This document shows positions 53,715 to 63,313 of a DNA stretch of 64,000 nucleotides, piece after piece. Below the pieces are notes generated by a model that was given only the letters and a program-made list of their open reading frames with translations, made no database searches and was not told the origin of the DNA. Where the stretch lies: contig NZ_JADMUH010000001.1 of assembly GCF_015546995.1 (NCBI RefSeq), positions 1 to 64,000 of the forward strand, read 5' to 3'. Source of the DNA: Streptococcus infantis. Lineage in GTDB: Bacteria; Bacillota; Bacilli; Lactobacillales; Streptococcaceae. Made by a program: the position numbers and the translations under genes. Each line of letters opens with the position of its first letter. Positions within the stretch are counted from its first letter, which is position 1.

Positions 53715-53729
53715 AATTTTCAGAAAATT
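53715..53729 (+). promoter_or_regulatory. Perfect CodY box upstream of ilvE
   Basis: AATTTTCAGAAAATT matches the CodY consensus AATTTTCNGAAAATT at every position. It lies 11 nt upstream of the -35 box of ilvE. CodY control of branched-chain amino acid genes is well established in streptococci and lactococci. Confidence 0.88.
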
Positions 53730-53740
53730 ACAAATAATAC

Positions 53741-53768
53741 TTGAATTTTTAGGAGAATAGTGTAGAAT
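53741..53768 (+). promoter_or_regulatory. Promoter of ilvE
   Basis: TTGAAT (53741-53746) and TAGAAT (53763-53768) with 16-nt spacing, then an AAAGGAG SD. Confidence 0.7.
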
Positions 53769-53804
53769 AGAACTTAAAGCCTGATTAGAATAAAGGAGAA
53801 ATGG

Positions 53805-54827
53805 ATGACAGTTACAATCGATTGGGAAAATCTCGGTTTTTCCTATATGAAACTACCTTATCGTTATATCGCTTATTTTAAAGATGGACAATGGACTCAA
53901 GGAGAATTAACAGAAGATGCAACCTTGCATATTTCAGAATCATCTCCAAGTCTTCACTATGGACAGCAAGCATTTGAAGGATTGAAAGCCTATCGTACCA
54001 AGGATGGCAGTATTCAACTCTTCCGTCCAGATGAAAATGCTAAACGTCTGCAACGTACTTGTGATCGTCTTTTGATGCCCCAAGTGCCAACAGAAATGTT
54101 TGTAGAGGCGTGTAAAGCAGTTGTCCGTGCCAATGAAGAATACGTACCCCCTTATGGAACTGGTGGAACCCTCTACCTCCGTCCGCTCTTGATTGGTGTC
54201 GGAGATATCATTGGTGTAAAACCAGCAGAGGAGTATATTTTCACCATCTTTGCCATGCCAGTTGGAAATTACTTTAAAGGTGGTTTGGTTCCAACAAACT
54301 TCTTGATTCAAGACGAGTATGACCGTGCTGCACCAAATGGAACAGGAGCTGCCAAGGTCGGTGGTAACTATGCAGCCAGTCTTTTACCAGGAAAAATGGC
54401 TAAATCCCGTCATTTCTCAGATGTTATTTATCTAGATCCCTCAACCCACACCAAGATTGAAGAAGTCGGTTCAGCAAACTTCTTTGGGATTACAGCTGAT
54501 AATGAGTTTGTAACGCCATTGAGTCCGTCAATTTTGCCATCGATTACCAAGTACTCATTACTTTACTTGGCAGAGCATCGATTGGGCTTGAAACCTGTTG
54601 AGGGGGATGTATCAATTGATAGTCTGGATCGATTTGTAGAAGCAGGTGCCTGTGGAACTGCAGCAGTCATCTCTCCAATTGGAGGAATCCAACACGGTGA
54701 CGACTTCCATGTTTTCTACAGTGAGACTGAGGTTGGCCCAGTGACTCGTAAACTATACGATGAATTGACAGGTATCCAATTTGGTGACATTGAAGCACCA
54801 GAAGGCTGGATTGTAAAAGTAGATTAA
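53805..54827 (+). CDS. ilvE: Branched-chain amino acid aminotransferase
   Basis: A PLP-dependent class IV aminotransferase of 340 residues that interconverts Leu, Ile and Val with their 2-oxo acids. Features are HYGQQAFEGLKAYR, the PLP lysine in KVGGNYAASLLP and EVGSANFFGI. A perfect CodY box precedes it, so expression should fall when branched-chain amino acids are plentiful. Confidence 0.96.
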   Translation: MTVTIDWENLGFSYMKLPYRYIAYFKDGQWTQGELTEDATLHISESSPSLHYGQQAFEGLKAYRTKDGSIQLFRPDENAKRLQRTCDRLLMPQVPTEMFVEACKAVVRANEEYVPPYGTGGTLYLRPLLIGVGDIIGVKPAEEYIFTIFAMPVGNYFKGGLVPTNFLIQDEYDRAAPNGTGAAKVGGNYAASLLPGKMAKSRHFSDVIYLDPSTHTKIEEVGSANFFGITADNEFVTPLSPSILPSITKYSLLYLAEHRLGLKPVEGDVSIDSLDRFVEAGACGTAAVISPIGGIQHGDDFHVFYSETEVGPVTRKLYDELTGIQFGDIEAPEGWIVKVD

Positions 54828-54848
54828 ACATTATTAAAGGAGATCTTT

Positions 54849-56816
54849 ATGAAAACGAAAAAGTGGATGTTAACAGCAGGAGTTGTCCTGAGTACAGCAG
54901 TTCTTCTTGTGGCTTGTGGTAAAGCTGACAAGGAAGCAGACGCACCTACAACCTTCTCTTACGTCTATGGAGTAGACCCATCATCTTTGGACTACAGTAT
55001 CGCAACTCGTACTTCAACAACAGATATCATTGGTAACGTTGTTGATGGTTTGTTGGAAAATGACGAATACGGAAATTTGGTTCCATCTCTAGCTGAGGAT
55101 TGGAGCGTCTCACAAGACGGTTTGACTTATACTTATAAACTTCGAAAAGGGGTTAAATGGTATACTTCAGAGGGTGAAGAATACGCTGAAGTAACTGCAC
55201 ATGACTTTGTTACTGGGTTGAAACACGTAGCAGATGGCAAATCAGACGGTGTCACTCTTATTCAAAACTCCATCAAGGGCTTGAATGAATATATGACTGG
55301 TGAGACTAACGACTTCTCAACAGTTGGGGTTAAGGCGTTGGACGATTACACAGTCCAGTATACTCTTAATGCACCTGAAAGTTTCTGGAATTCAAAAGTA
55401 ACTTCAGCAACTATGTTGCCGGTAAACGAGGAATTTTTCAAAGCTTCTGGTAAGAACTACGGAGCAGTAAGTCCATCTGGTATTCTTTATAACGGTCCAT
55501 ATATCTTGAAGACATTGACTTCAAAATCGTTAATCGAATACGAAAAGAATCCAAATTATTGGGATAAAGAAAAGGTTAAAATTGAGAAAGTAAAATTGAC
55601 CTATTATGATGGTTCTGACCAAGAATCATTGATCCGTAGCTTCTCTTCAGGTGTTTATACAACAGCTCGTATCTTCCCAAGTAGTTCAAACTTTGCTTCT
55701 ACTTTAGAGCAATACGGAGATAAAATCACATACAGTCCACAGGATTCAACTAGTTACTACTTTACCTTTAACGTAAACCGTCAATCTTATAATAAGACTG
55801 CGAAGACAAGTGAAGAACAGAAAACTTCTACAAAAGAAGCAATGTTGAACAAGGACTTCCGTCAAGCAATCAACTTTGCCTTCAACCGTCATTCATATGC
55901 TGCACAGCTTAACGGTGAAGATGGTGCGGATAAGATTATTCGTAACAGCCTAGTTCCAGATAACTTTGTACAATCTGGTGGTAAAAACTTTGGTGATATT
56001 GCTCAAGCAGAATTGGTCAACTATGGAGACCAATGGAAAGGTGTTGAACTTGTAGACGGAAAAGATACTATCTACAATCCTGACAAAGCTAAGGCTTCAT
56101 TTGACAAAGCTAAGAAAGAATTGGAAGCAAAAGGTGTAACCTTCCCAATTCACTTGGATGTTCCAGTTGAACAGACAGATACAATTGCCGTTCAACAAAG
56201 CAATTCCTTTAAACAATCAATCGAGTCAACTCTTGGTTCTGAAAATGTCGTGATCGATGTTCTTCAGATGACTGACAATGAAAAGGAAAGTATTACATCA
56301 CAAGCACGTGTTCCTGCTCAGAAAGACTATGACTTGAATAGTACAGGTTGGGCTCCAAGCTACCAAGACCCAGCAAGTTATCTTAATATCATGGATCCTA
56401 AGACTGGTTCTGCTATGAAACACCTTGGTATTACGAAAGGTAAAGACAAGGAAGTTGTAGCTCAACTTGGTCTGGACGAATATAAGAAACTCTTGGATGA
56501 TGCAGTTTCTGAGACAAACGATTTAGACAAGAGATATGAAAAATATGCTAAAGCTCAAGCTTGGCTCACTGATAGCTCTCTCTTGATGCCAACAGCTTCA
56601 TCAGGTGGTTCACCAGTTGTCAGCAACGTTGTTCCATTCTCTAAACCTTACTCACAAGTAGGTATCAAGGGTGATCCATATATCTTCAAGGGAATGAAAT
56701 TGCAAAAAGAGATTGTATCTGCTAAAGAATATCAAGCAGCTCTTGAAAAATGGCAAAAAGAAAAATTGGAATCAAACAGTAAATACCAAAAAGAGCTAGA
56801 AAGTCATGTCAAATAA
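54849..56816 (+). CDS. Oligopeptide-binding lipoprotein (AmiA/AliA/AliB family)
   Basis: A 655-residue peptide-binding lipoprotein: signal peptide with lipobox LVAC (Cys23), then the family-5 solute-binding domain (SYVYGVDPSSLDYSIATR; STGWAPSYQDPASYLNIMDP). In mitis-group streptococci such orphan binders deliver peptides to the shared AmiCDEF transporter and can sense environmental peptides. No permease genes are adjacent. It follows ilvE by 21 nt. Confidence 0.93.
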   Translation: MKTKKWMLTAGVVLSTAVLLVACGKADKEADAPTTFSYVYGVDPSSLDYSIATRTSTTDIIGNVVDGLLENDEYGNLVPSLAEDWSVSQDGLTYTYKLRKGVKWYTSEGEEYAEVTAHDFVTGLKHVADGKSDGVTLIQNSIKGLNEYMTGETNDFSTVGVKALDDYTVQYTLNAPESFWNSKVTSATMLPVNEEFFKASGKNYGAVSPSGILYNGPYILKTLTSKSLIEYEKNPNYWDKEKVKIEKVKLTYYDGSDQESLIRSFSSGVYTTARIFPSSSNFASTLEQYGDKITYSPQDSTSYYFTFNVNRQSYNKTAKTSEEQKTSTKEAMLNKDFRQAINFAFNRHSYAAQLNGEDGADKIIRNSLVPDNFVQSGGKNFGDIAQAELVNYGDQWKGVELVDGKDTIYNPDKAKASFDKAKKELEAKGVTFPIHLDVPVEQTDTIAVQQSNSFKQSIESTLGSENVVIDVLQMTDNEKESITSQARVPAQKDYDLNSTGWAPSYQDPASYLNIMDPKTGSAMKHLGITKGKDKEVVAQLGLDEYKKLLDDAVSETNDLDKRYEKYAKAQAWLTDSSLLMPTASSGGSPVVSNVVPFSKPYSQVGIKGDPYIFKGMKLQKEIVSAKEYQAALEKWQKEKLESNSKYQKELESHVK

Positions 56817-56850
56817 AACAGACTAGAATTTTTGGAATAAAGGGGCCTAT

Positions 56851-57540
56851 ATGGAATGGATTAAACTAATAGGAATAGTTATCATTGTGATTGGTTTTAT
56901 CTATAAGTTAGATACCATTGCAACGGTAGTCTTAGCTAGTTTAGTTACAGCTCTAGTTTCTGGGGTTTCTCTTGTTGAATTCTTGGAAATTTTGGGAAAA
57001 GAATTTAGTAATCAACGAGTTCTGACGATTTTTATGGTAACCTTGCCCCTGGTAGGATTATCTGAAACTTTTGGCCTCAAGCAACGGTCGATTGACTTGA
57101 TTCAAAGGATAAAGGGGCTGACCGTAGGAAGTTTTTATACCGTTTATTTCTTTTTTCGGGAACTTGACAGCTTCTTTGCCATTCGTATCGGAGGACATCC
57201 GCAGTTTGTAAGACCCTTGGTTCAACCCATGGGACAGGCAGCAGCAGAGTCACAATTAGGTAGAAAATTAACAGAGCAGGAAAGCGAAGCGCTAAAAGCG
57301 CGTGCAGCAGCAAATGATAATTTTGCAAATTTCTTTGCTCAGAATACTTTCGTTGGTGCAGGTGGTGTCCTCTTAGTCGGGGGCACTCTGGACCAATTGG
57401 GTTATGAAAGTAATTATGCAGGGATCGCTTCGGCTTCTCTCATTGTTGCAGGAGTTGCCTTGCTTGTGGTAGGGCTGTACAATTACTTATTTGATAGAAA
57501 ATTGCTAGCGAATAAGCTTAGTAAAGGAAAAGAAGAATGA
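56851..57540 (+). CDS. DUF969 family membrane protein
   Basis: A 229-residue membrane protein with about five hydrophobic segments and the family stretch FFRELDSFFAIRIGGHPQFVRPLVQPM. With the following DUF979 gene it looks like a split transporter, and the pair precedes pcp, so pyroglutamate or a pyroglutamyl peptide is a plausible substrate (inference). The start overlaps nothing; its 3' end overlaps the DUF979 gene by 4 nt. Confidence 0.86.
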   Translation: MEWIKLIGIVIIVIGFIYKLDTIATVVLASLVTALVSGVSLVEFLEILGKEFSNQRVLTIFMVTLPLVGLSETFGLKQRSIDLIQRIKGLTVGSFYTVYFFFRELDSFFAIRIGGHPQFVRPLVQPMGQAAAESQLGRKLTEQESEALKARAAANDNFANFFAQNTFVGAGGVLLVGGTLDQLGYESNYAGIASASLIVAGVALLVVGLYNYLFDRKLLANKLSKGKEE

Positions 57541-58460
57541 CCGAACTAGCAAGACAGTTATTAGAGTTGACCTATATTGTGATTGGTTGTCAATTTCTTC
57601 ATACGGCCTATTGTAGCTATAAAGACAAAACAAACCCAGTTCGATATGGAACAGCTGGGTTTTGGGCTTTATTGGGAATCAGTTTTATTGGTGGTTCCTA
57701 TTTACCATCGATCTTGATTGGTGTTATTGTAGTGCTATTGGCCCTACTAACGCTCTTTAAACAGGTTCGTATCGGAACCTTGCCGTCTCTGGATGAAGTC
57801 AAGGCAAAATTTGAAGCTAAACGACTAAAGAATAAAATTTTTATTCCGGTCATGCTGATGGCTTTGATTGCTTTGGTATTAGCAAAAGTGATTCCCGAGT
57901 TTAGTAAGATTGCTATCAGCCTTGCAGCATTTTTCGCAACCCTCTCTCTCCTTTTGATTACTAAGAGTTCTCCTAAAAGCTTGTTAGTAGAAAACATTCG
58001 CATGGTTCAGCAAGTCTCAACTAGTGGTATTGTTCCCCAACTTTTAGGAGCTTTGGGAGCGATTTTTACCGTAGCTGGAGTTGGAGATTTGATTTCTCAC
58101 TTGATAAGCGGTATAGTTCCTTCGGGCAGTCGGTTGATGGGTGTAGTGGCTTATGTATTGGGAATGGTTCTATTTTCAATGATTATGGGAAATGCCTTTG
58201 CGGCCTTTACTGTCATTACTGCTGGAATTGGTGTTCCCTTTGTATTTTCCTTGGGAGCAGATCCAATCGTGGCGGGTGCTCTTGCTATGACAGCAGGTTG
58301 TTGTGGGACTCTATTAACACCAATGGCTGCTAATTTCAATACTCTACCTGTAGCCCTTTTGGATATGAAAGATCCAAATGGCGTTATCAAAGCGCAAGTA
58401 GGAGTAGCTATTGTCATGATTATCATACATGTATTTCTGATGTACTTTTTAGCATTTTAG
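57537..58460 (+). CDS. DUF979 family membrane protein
   Basis: A 307-residue protein with about nine hydrophobic segments, including [18 protein letters not shown] and the conserved [19 protein letters not shown] and [17 protein letters not shown]. It is always found with DUF969 proteins and shares ATGA with that gene here. It is probably the main transport subunit; substrate inferred from pcp 13 nt downstream. Confidence 0.86.
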   Translation: MTELARQLLELTYIVIGCQFLHTAYCSYKDKTNPVRYGTAGFWALLGISFIGGSYLPSILIGVIVVLLALLTLFKQVRIGTLPSLDEVKAKFEAKRLKNKIFIPVMLMALIALVLAKVIPEFSKIAISLAAFFATLSLLLITKSSPKSLLVENIRMVQQVSTSGIVPQLLGALGAIFTVAGVGDLISHLISGIVPSGSRLMGVVAYVLGMVLFSMIMGNAFAAFTVITAGIGVPFVFSLGADPIVAGALAMTAGCCGTLLTPMAANFNTLPVALLDMKDPNGVIKAQVGVAIVMIIIHVFLMYFLAF

Positions 58461-58473
58461 TAAAGGAAATAGA

Positions 58474-59118
58474 ATGAAAATATTAGTTACAGGATTTGAT
58501 CCTTTTGGTGGTGAACAGGTTAATCCAGCTCTGGAAGCAGTTAAATCATTACCGTCTGAAATCAATGGTGCAGAGCTTCATTGGGTAGAGATTCCAACAG
58601 TCTTTTATAAATCAGCAGAGGTTTTAGAAGCAGAAATAAATCGATACCATCCAGATGTTGTGCTTTGCATTGGACAAGCAGGAGGAAGAGCGAGTTTAAC
58701 TCCTGAGAGAGTTGCTATAAATCAAGATGATGCTAGAATTCCAGATAACCAAGGAAATCAACCGATTGACACTCCCATTCGCCTTGATGGAGAAGCCGCC
58801 TATTTTAGCACACTCCCTATCAAAGCAATGGTACAAGCCATAAAAGAAGAAGGGCTACCTGCTTCAGTATCCAATACAGCTGGAACCTTTGTTTGCAATC
58901 ATCTGATGTATCAGGTTCTCTACTTAGCGGATAAGAAATTTCCCAATATGAGAGCAGGATTTATGCATATTCCCTATATGACAGAACAAGTGGTAAATAA
59001 GCCTAATACTGCATCCATGTGCTTAAGAGATATTGTCCGAGGCATCGAAGCTGCTATTGGTGCTATCGTGGACCATAAAGATAAAGATTTGAAGTTGGTC
59101 GGAGGGACGACTCACTAA
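58474..59118 (+). CDS. pcp: Pyrrolidone-carboxylate peptidase
   Basis: Pcp removes N-terminal pyroglutamate from peptides. The 214-residue cysteine peptidase has the start [14 protein letters not shown], the catalytic Glu in [16 protein letters not shown], Cys in [12 protein letters not shown] and His in GFMHIPYM. It forms an apparent operon with the DUF969 and DUF979 membrane genes. Confidence 0.96.
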   Translation: MKILVTGFDPFGGEQVNPALEAVKSLPSEINGAELHWVEIPTVFYKSAEVLEAEINRYHPDVVLCIGQAGGRASLTPERVAINQDDARIPDNQGNQPIDTPIRLDGEAAYFSTLPIKAMVQAIKEEGLPASVSNTAGTFVCNHLMYQVLYLADKKFPNMRAGFMHIPYMTEQVVNKPNTASMCLRDIVRGIEAAIGAIVDHKDKDLKLVGGTTH

Positions 59119-59150
59119 TGATTCAATTTTCAAATTAAAAAATATTCCTT

Positions 59151-59188
59151 AAACTCTCTGTCAAGATAAGCTTGATAGAGAGTTTTTT
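59151..59188 (+). terminator. Terminator of pcp
   Basis: The stem AAACTCTCTGTCAAG pairs with CTTGATAGAGAGTTT (loop ATAAG, one mismatch), followed by a T-run. Confidence 0.87.
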
Positions 59189-59189
59189 C

Positions 59190-59218
59190 TTGCTAGATTA
59201 GGGAATTTCTTGTAAAAT
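59190..59218 (+). promoter_or_regulatory. Promoter of the DUF2969 gene
   Basis: TTGCTA (59190-59195) and TAAAAT (59213-59218) with 17-nt spacing. Confidence 0.65.
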
Positions 59219-59242
59219 AGAAAAAGTGAAAAGAGGTATGGT

Positions 59243-59473
59243 ATGAGCAAAAAAGATAAAAAAATTGAGATTCAATTATCAGATGCTAAAGTAGCAGTTG
59301 GAAAAGATAAGTACGCTGGTTACACATTAACAATTGGTAAAAAGTTAATCGGTGAAATTGCCGAACTAGATGACCAATTTGCAATCATAAAGAATGGAAA
59401 TGTCGATAGTTTTTACAAGAATCTTGAAAAAGCTGTGGAAATATTGATTGAGAACTATAATTTAGCAAAATAA
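59243..59473 (+). CDS. DUF2969 family protein
   Basis: A 76-residue charged protein (MSKKDKKIEIQLSDAKV; C-terminal FYKNLEKAVEILIENYNLAK) that matches DUF2969 of lactic acid bacteria. Function unknown. It has its own promoter and an AAGAGGTATGGT SD region and stands immediately before the tRNA pair. Confidence 0.8.
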   Translation: MSKKDKKIEIQLSDAKVAVGKDKYAGYTLTIGKKLIGEIAELDDQFAIIKNGNVDSFYKNLEKAVEILIENYNLAK

Positions 59474-59476
59474 TGC

Positions 59477-59505
59477 TTGTTTTTTGCAAATTTTCATGAT
59501 ATAAT
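59477..59505 (+). promoter_or_regulatory. Promoter of the tRNA pair
   Basis: TTGTTT (59477-59482) and TATAAT (59500-59505) with 17-nt spacing, 18 nt before tRNA-Tyr. Confidence 0.75.
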
Positions 59506-59522
59506 AGTTTTCGTTGATTGTC

Positions 59523-59603
59523 GGAGAGATAGCGAAGAGGCTAAACGCGGCGGACTGTAAATCCGCTCCTTCGGGTTCGGGGGTTCGAATCCCTCTCTCT
59601 CCA
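59523..59603 (+). tRNA. tRNA-Tyr (anticodon GTA)
   Basis: An 81-nt class II tRNA with acceptor GGAGAGA/TCTCTCC and discriminator A. The anticodon stem GCGGA/TCCGC has loop CTGTAAA (anticodon 59557-59559). A long variable arm (CTCCTTCGGGTTCGG region) and TTCGAAT T-loop complete it. No complete CCA is encoded. Confidence 0.96.
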
Positions 59604-59612
59604 TATCATCAA

Positions 59613-59684
59613 TGGGGTATAGCCAAGCGGTAAGGCAAGGGACTTTGACTCCCTCATGCGTTGGTTCGAATCCAGCTACCCCAG
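59613..59684 (+). tRNA. tRNA-Gln (anticodon TTG)
   Basis: A 72-nt tRNA with acceptor TGGGGTA/TACCCCA and discriminator G. The anticodon stem AGGGA/TCCCT has loop CTTTGAC (anticodon TTG at 59645-59647). It lies 9 nt after tRNA-Tyr, so both come from one transcript. No CCA is encoded. Confidence 0.96.
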
Positions 59685-59772
59685 TTCTTAGGTAATAAAT
59701 TCAAGATAAAAAGAAAAATATCTTAGGGTATTTTATTTTTATAATTGAAAGACGTTCGAGATGTTCATGTCG

Positions 59773-59801
59773 TTGCGGGTGCTTAGGAAAAAAATTATAA
59801 G
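59773..59801 (+). promoter_or_regulatory. Promoter of rpsA
   Basis: TTGCGG (59773-59778) and TATAAG (59796-59801) have 17-nt spacing, giving a leader of about 35 nt with GGAGG. The 59685-59842 interval holds nothing else I can identify; a further TATAAT at 59734 may be a second promoter. Confidence 0.55.
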
Positions 59802-59842
59802 TATGTCAAGTTAAAAAACTTGATTGTTGGAGGATTTTTTAG

Positions 59843-61045
59843 ATGAATGAATTTGAAGATTTGCTAAATAGCGTTAGCCAAGTTGAACCTGGTGATGTTG
59901 TTAGTGCTGAAGTATTGACAGTTGATGCTAATCAAGCTAACGTTGCAATCTCTGGAACTGGTGTTGAAGGTGTCTTGACTCTTCGCGAATTGACAAACGA
60001 TCGCGATGCAGATATCAATGACTTTGTAAAAGTAGGTGAAGTATTTGATGTTCTTGTACTTCGTCAAGTAGTTGGTAAAGATACTGATACAGTAACATAC
60101 CTTGTATCTAAAAAACGCCTTGAAGCTCGCAAAGCATGGGACAAACTTGTAGGACGCGAAGAAGAAGTTGTTACAGTTAAAGGAACTCGCGCTGTTAAAG
60201 GTGGACTTTCAGTAGAATTTGAAGGTTTGCGTGGATTTATCCCAGCTTCAATGTTGGATACTCGTTTCGTACGTAACACTGAGCGTTTTGTAGGTCAAGA
60301 ATTTGAAGCTAAAATCAAAGAAGTTGACCCTAAAGAAAACCGCTTCATCCTTTCACGCCGTGAAGTTGTAGAAGCAGCAACTGCTGCAGCTCGTGCTGAA
60401 GTATTCGGTAAATTGGCTGTTGGTGATGTTGTAACTGGTAAAGTTGCACGTATCACAAGCTTCGGTGCTTTCATCGACCTTGGTGGTGTTGATGGATTGG
60501 TTCACTTGACTGAATTGTCTCACGAACGTAACGTTTCACCAAAATCAGTTGTAACTGTTGGTGAAGAAGTTGAAGTGAAAATCCTTGATCTTAACGAAGA
60601 AGAAGGACGTGTATCACTTTCACTTAAAGCAACAACACCTGGACCATGGGATGGCGTTGAGCAAAAATTAGCTAAAGGTGACGTTGTAGAAGGAACAGTT
60701 AAACGTTTAACTGACTTCGGTGCATTTGTTGAAGTATTGCCAGGTATCGATGGACTTGTTCACGTATCACAAATTTCACACAAACGTATTGAAAATCCAA
60801 AAGAAGCTCTTACAGTTGGTCAAGAAGTTACTGTTAAAGTTCTTGATGTTAATGCTGATGCAGAACGCGTTTCACTTTCTATCAAAGCTCTTGAAGAACG
60901 TCCAGCTCAAGAAGAAGGACAAAACGAAGAAAAACGTGCTCCACGTCCACGTCGTCCAAAACGTCAAGAAAAACGTGACTTTGAACTTCCTGAAACTCAA
61001 ACAGGATTCTCAATGGCTGACCTGTTTGGAGACATCGAACTTTAA
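59843..61045 (+). CDS. rpsA: 30S ribosomal protein S1
   Basis: A 400-residue S1 protein with four S1 (OB-fold) domains. The third and fourth are clearest (VGDVVTGKVARITSFGAFIDLGG; KGDVVEGTVKRLTDFGAFVEV). A basic linker (RAPRPRRPKRQEKRD) and the tail TGFSMADLFGDIEL follow. It binds mRNA to the ribosome. Four-domain S1 is normal for streptococci, shorter than the six-domain enterobacterial form. Confidence 0.95.
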   Translation: MNEFEDLLNSVSQVEPGDVVSAEVLTVDANQANVAISGTGVEGVLTLRELTNDRDADINDFVKVGEVFDVLVLRQVVGKDTDTVTYLVSKKRLEARKAWDKLVGREEEVVTVKGTRAVKGGLSVEFEGLRGFIPASMLDTRFVRNTERFVGQEFEAKIKEVDPKENRFILSRREVVEAATAAARAEVFGKLAVGDVVTGKVARITSFGAFIDLGGVDGLVHLTELSHERNVSPKSVVTVGEEVEVKILDLNEEEGRVSLSLKATTPGPWDGVEQKLAKGDVVEGTVKRLTDFGAFVEVLPGIDGLVHVSQISHKRIENPKEALTVGQEVTVKVLDVNADAERVSLSIKALEERPAQEEGQNEEKRAPRPRRPKRQEKRDFELPETQTGFSMADLFGDIEL

Positions 61046-61063
61046 TCAATCAGAACTAATTAT

Positions 61064-61100
61064 AAATCCTTTGTTGTAAAACAAGGGATTTTTCTTTTTT
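61064..61100 (+). terminator. Terminator of rpsA
   Basis: The stem AAATCCTTTGTT with AACAAGGGATTT (loop GTAA, one wobble) is followed by T-rich sequence. Confidence 0.85.
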
Positions 61101-61114
61101 CAACTAGTATTTTT

Positions 61115-61123
61115 TGATATAAT
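61115..61123 (+). promoter_or_regulatory. Extended -10 promoter directly before the GAF-domain gene
   Basis: TGATATAAT (TATAAT at 61118-61123) ends 6 nt before the ATG at 61130, with no SD between. Confidence 0.7.
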
Positions 61124-61129
61124 GGATTT

Positions 61130-61627
61130 ATGTTACATTCCGAAAAAGAATCAATTTACCAAATTGTAAATGAACAACTCTCTAGTCTTTTAGAAGGTGA
61201 AACCAATGTGTTGGCTAATCTTTCAAATGCCAGTGCTCTCTTAAAAATGAACTTTCCTCGTACTGTCTTTGCAGGTTTCTATTTATATGACGGGAATGAG
61301 CTTATTTTAGGCCCTTTTCAGGGTGGAGTCTCATGTGTTAGAATTGCGCTCGGAAAAGGAGTTTGTGGTGAGTCAGCGGCTAGCCGTCAAACAGTTATCG
61401 TTGGTGATGTCAAGACTTATCCAAATTATATTTCTTGTGATAGTAGTGCTCGTAGCGAGATCGTACTTCCAATGGTAAAAAATGGACAGCTTCTGGCTGT
61501 ATTAGATTTAGACTCATCTCATGTCGATGACTATGATGAAATGGATCAACGCTATTTAGAAGAGTTTGTGTCCATTTTACTAGATAAGACAGAATGGAAA
61601 TTTTCAATGTTTGAGGAGAAGGCATAA
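61130..61627 (+). CDS. GAF-domain protein, free methionine-(R)-sulfoxide reductase type
   Basis: A 165-residue GAF protein of the fRMsr (YtsP/MsrC) family, which reduces free methionine-R-sulfoxide. The cysteine-bearing segments [22 protein letters not shown] and [16 protein letters not shown] match the catalytic cysteine positions of the family. Predicted to be leaderless. Its stop overlaps the ATG of dnaX by one base, so it heads the dnaX operon. Confidence 0.86.
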   Translation: MLHSEKESIYQIVNEQLSSLLEGETNVLANLSNASALLKMNFPRTVFAGFYLYDGNELILGPFQGGVSCVRIALGKGVCGESAASRQTVIVGDVKTYPNYISCDSSARSEIVLPMVKNGQLLAVLDLDSSHVDDYDEMDQRYLEEFVSILLDKTEWKFSMFEEKA

Positions 61628-63291
61628 TGTATCAGGCGCTTTATCGAAAATATAGAAGTCAAAATTTTTCACAGTTAGTGGGCCAGGAAGTTGTTGCTCG
61701 AACCCTTAAACAGGCTGTGGAACAGGATAAGATTAGTCATGCCTACCTATTTTCAGGGCCTCGTGGAACTGGTAAGACTAGTGTGGCTAAGATTTTTGCT
61801 AAGGCTATGAACTGCCCTAATCAAGTTGGGGGAGAACCTTGTAATAACTGTTATATCTGCCAAGCTGTTACGGATGGAAGTTTAGAAGACGTTATCGAAA
61901 TGGATGCTGCTTCTAATAATGGTGTTGATGAAATTCGTGATATTCGTGATAAATCAACCTATGCTCCAAGTATAGCTCAGTATAAGGTTTATATCATTGA
62001 TGAGGTTCATATGCTTTCGACTGGTGCCTTTAATGCTCTTTTGAAAACACTGGAAGAACCAACTCCAAATGTAGTCTTTATTTTGGCAACGACTGAGCTT
62101 CATAAAATTCCTGCAACGATTTTGTCTCGTGTTCAACGATTTGAGTTCAAGTCCATTAAGACTCAGGATATTCGAGATCATATCTTCCAGATTTTAGAAA
62201 AAGAAGGGATTGATTACGAAACAGAAGCTGTTGAAATTATTGCTCGCCGAGCTGAGGGTGGTATGCGGGATGCCTTGTCAATTCTAGACCAGGCATTAAG
62301 CTTAACCCAAGAAGCAACATTGACAACTGCAGTCTCAGAAGAAATCACTGGTACCATTAGTTTAAGTGCCTTGGATCATTACGTAGCTGCTTTAGCTCAG
62401 AAGGATGTACCAGGAGCCCTTCAAAATCTTGATTTGATTTTTGAGAATGGAAAGAGCATGACACGTTTTGTAGTCGATTTGCTGCAATATCTACGTGATA
62501 TCTTAATTGTCCAAGCAGGCGGAGAAAATACACATCATAGTGATGCATTTGAGAGAAACGTAGCTCTTCCGCAGGATGTCTTGTTTGAGATGATTAGTCT
62601 TGCTACTAGAAGTCTAGCTGATATTAAGGCTAGCCTACAACCTAAAATTTATGCCGAAATGATGACTATTCGTTTAGCAGAAATTGATTCTCAACCAGAA
62701 CTTTCAGGTGAGGTGGCTGAGGAATTGTCTTCTCTTCGAGAAGAAGTTGCACGATTGAAACAAGCTCTTGCCAATGTTGGTTCTAATCCCAAACAAACTG
62801 TTTCTACACCAAGTCGTCCGACTAACACTAAGTCATTCTATCGTGTAGACCGAAATAAGGTGCAGTCTATTCTTCAAGAAGCAGTAGAAAATCCAGACTT
62901 AGCCCGTCAAAACTTAATCCGTCTTCAGAATGCTTGGGGAGAAGTCATTGAAAGCTTATCTGGTCCAGATAAGGCACTCTTAGCTGGTTCTCAACCAGTT
63001 GCTGCTAATGAACGTCATGCGATTTTGGCTTTTGAATCGAATTTCAATGCTGGTCAAACCATGAAACGAGACAATCTTAACACCATGTTTGGTAATATTC
63101 TTAGTCGTGCCGCTGGATTTTCTCCAGAGATTCTTGCTATTTCTATGGAAGAATGGAAGGAAGTTCGAGCTGCATTTTCAAGCAGAGCTAAAGGTTCTCA
63201 AGAACAAGTCAATAAGGAAGAACCCGAAGAGTCCATACTTCCTCAAGGCTTTGAATTTTTAGCAGATAAAGTGACCATAGCTGAAGATTAA
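61627..63291 (+). CDS. dnaX: DNA polymerase III gamma/tau subunit
   Basis: The clamp-loader ATPase, 554 residues. It has P-loop GPRGTGKTSVAK near residue 43, the zinc-binding cysteines in CPNQVGGEPCNNCYIC, Walker B YIIDEVHML and sensor-1 FILATTE, then a C-terminal tau region. I see no A-rich slippery site, so only the full product is expected. Coupled to the GAF gene upstream and followed by a small membrane gene after 22 nt. Confidence 0.96.
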   Translation: MYQALYRKYRSQNFSQLVGQEVVARTLKQAVEQDKISHAYLFSGPRGTGKTSVAKIFAKAMNCPNQVGGEPCNNCYICQAVTDGSLEDVIEMDAASNNGVDEIRDIRDKSTYAPSIAQYKVYIIDEVHMLSTGAFNALLKTLEEPTPNVVFILATTELHKIPATILSRVQRFEFKSIKTQDIRDHIFQILEKEGIDYETEAVEIIARRAEGGMRDALSILDQALSLTQEATLTTAVSEEITGTISLSALDHYVAALAQKDVPGALQNLDLIFENGKSMTRFVVDLLQYLRDILIVQAGGENTHHSDAFERNVALPQDVLFEMISLATRSLADIKASLQPKIYAEMMTIRLAEIDSQPELSGEVAEELSSLREEVARLKQALANVGSNPKQTVSTPSRPTNTKSFYRVDRNKVQSILQEAVENPDLARQNLIRLQNAWGEVIESLSGPDKALLAGSQPVAANERHAILAFESNFNAGQTMKRDNLNTMFGNILSRAAGFSPEILAISMEEWKEVRAAFSSRAKGSQEQVNKEEPEESILPQGFEFLADKVTIAED

Positions 63292-63313
63292 AGGGAATTG
63301 GTGGTAAAAGACT

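Noticed and set aside
61627-63291. DnaX tau/gamma programmed frameshift
   Set aside because: No A-AAA-AAG-type slippery run with a downstream hairpin is seen, and Firmicute dnaX genes generally lack it.
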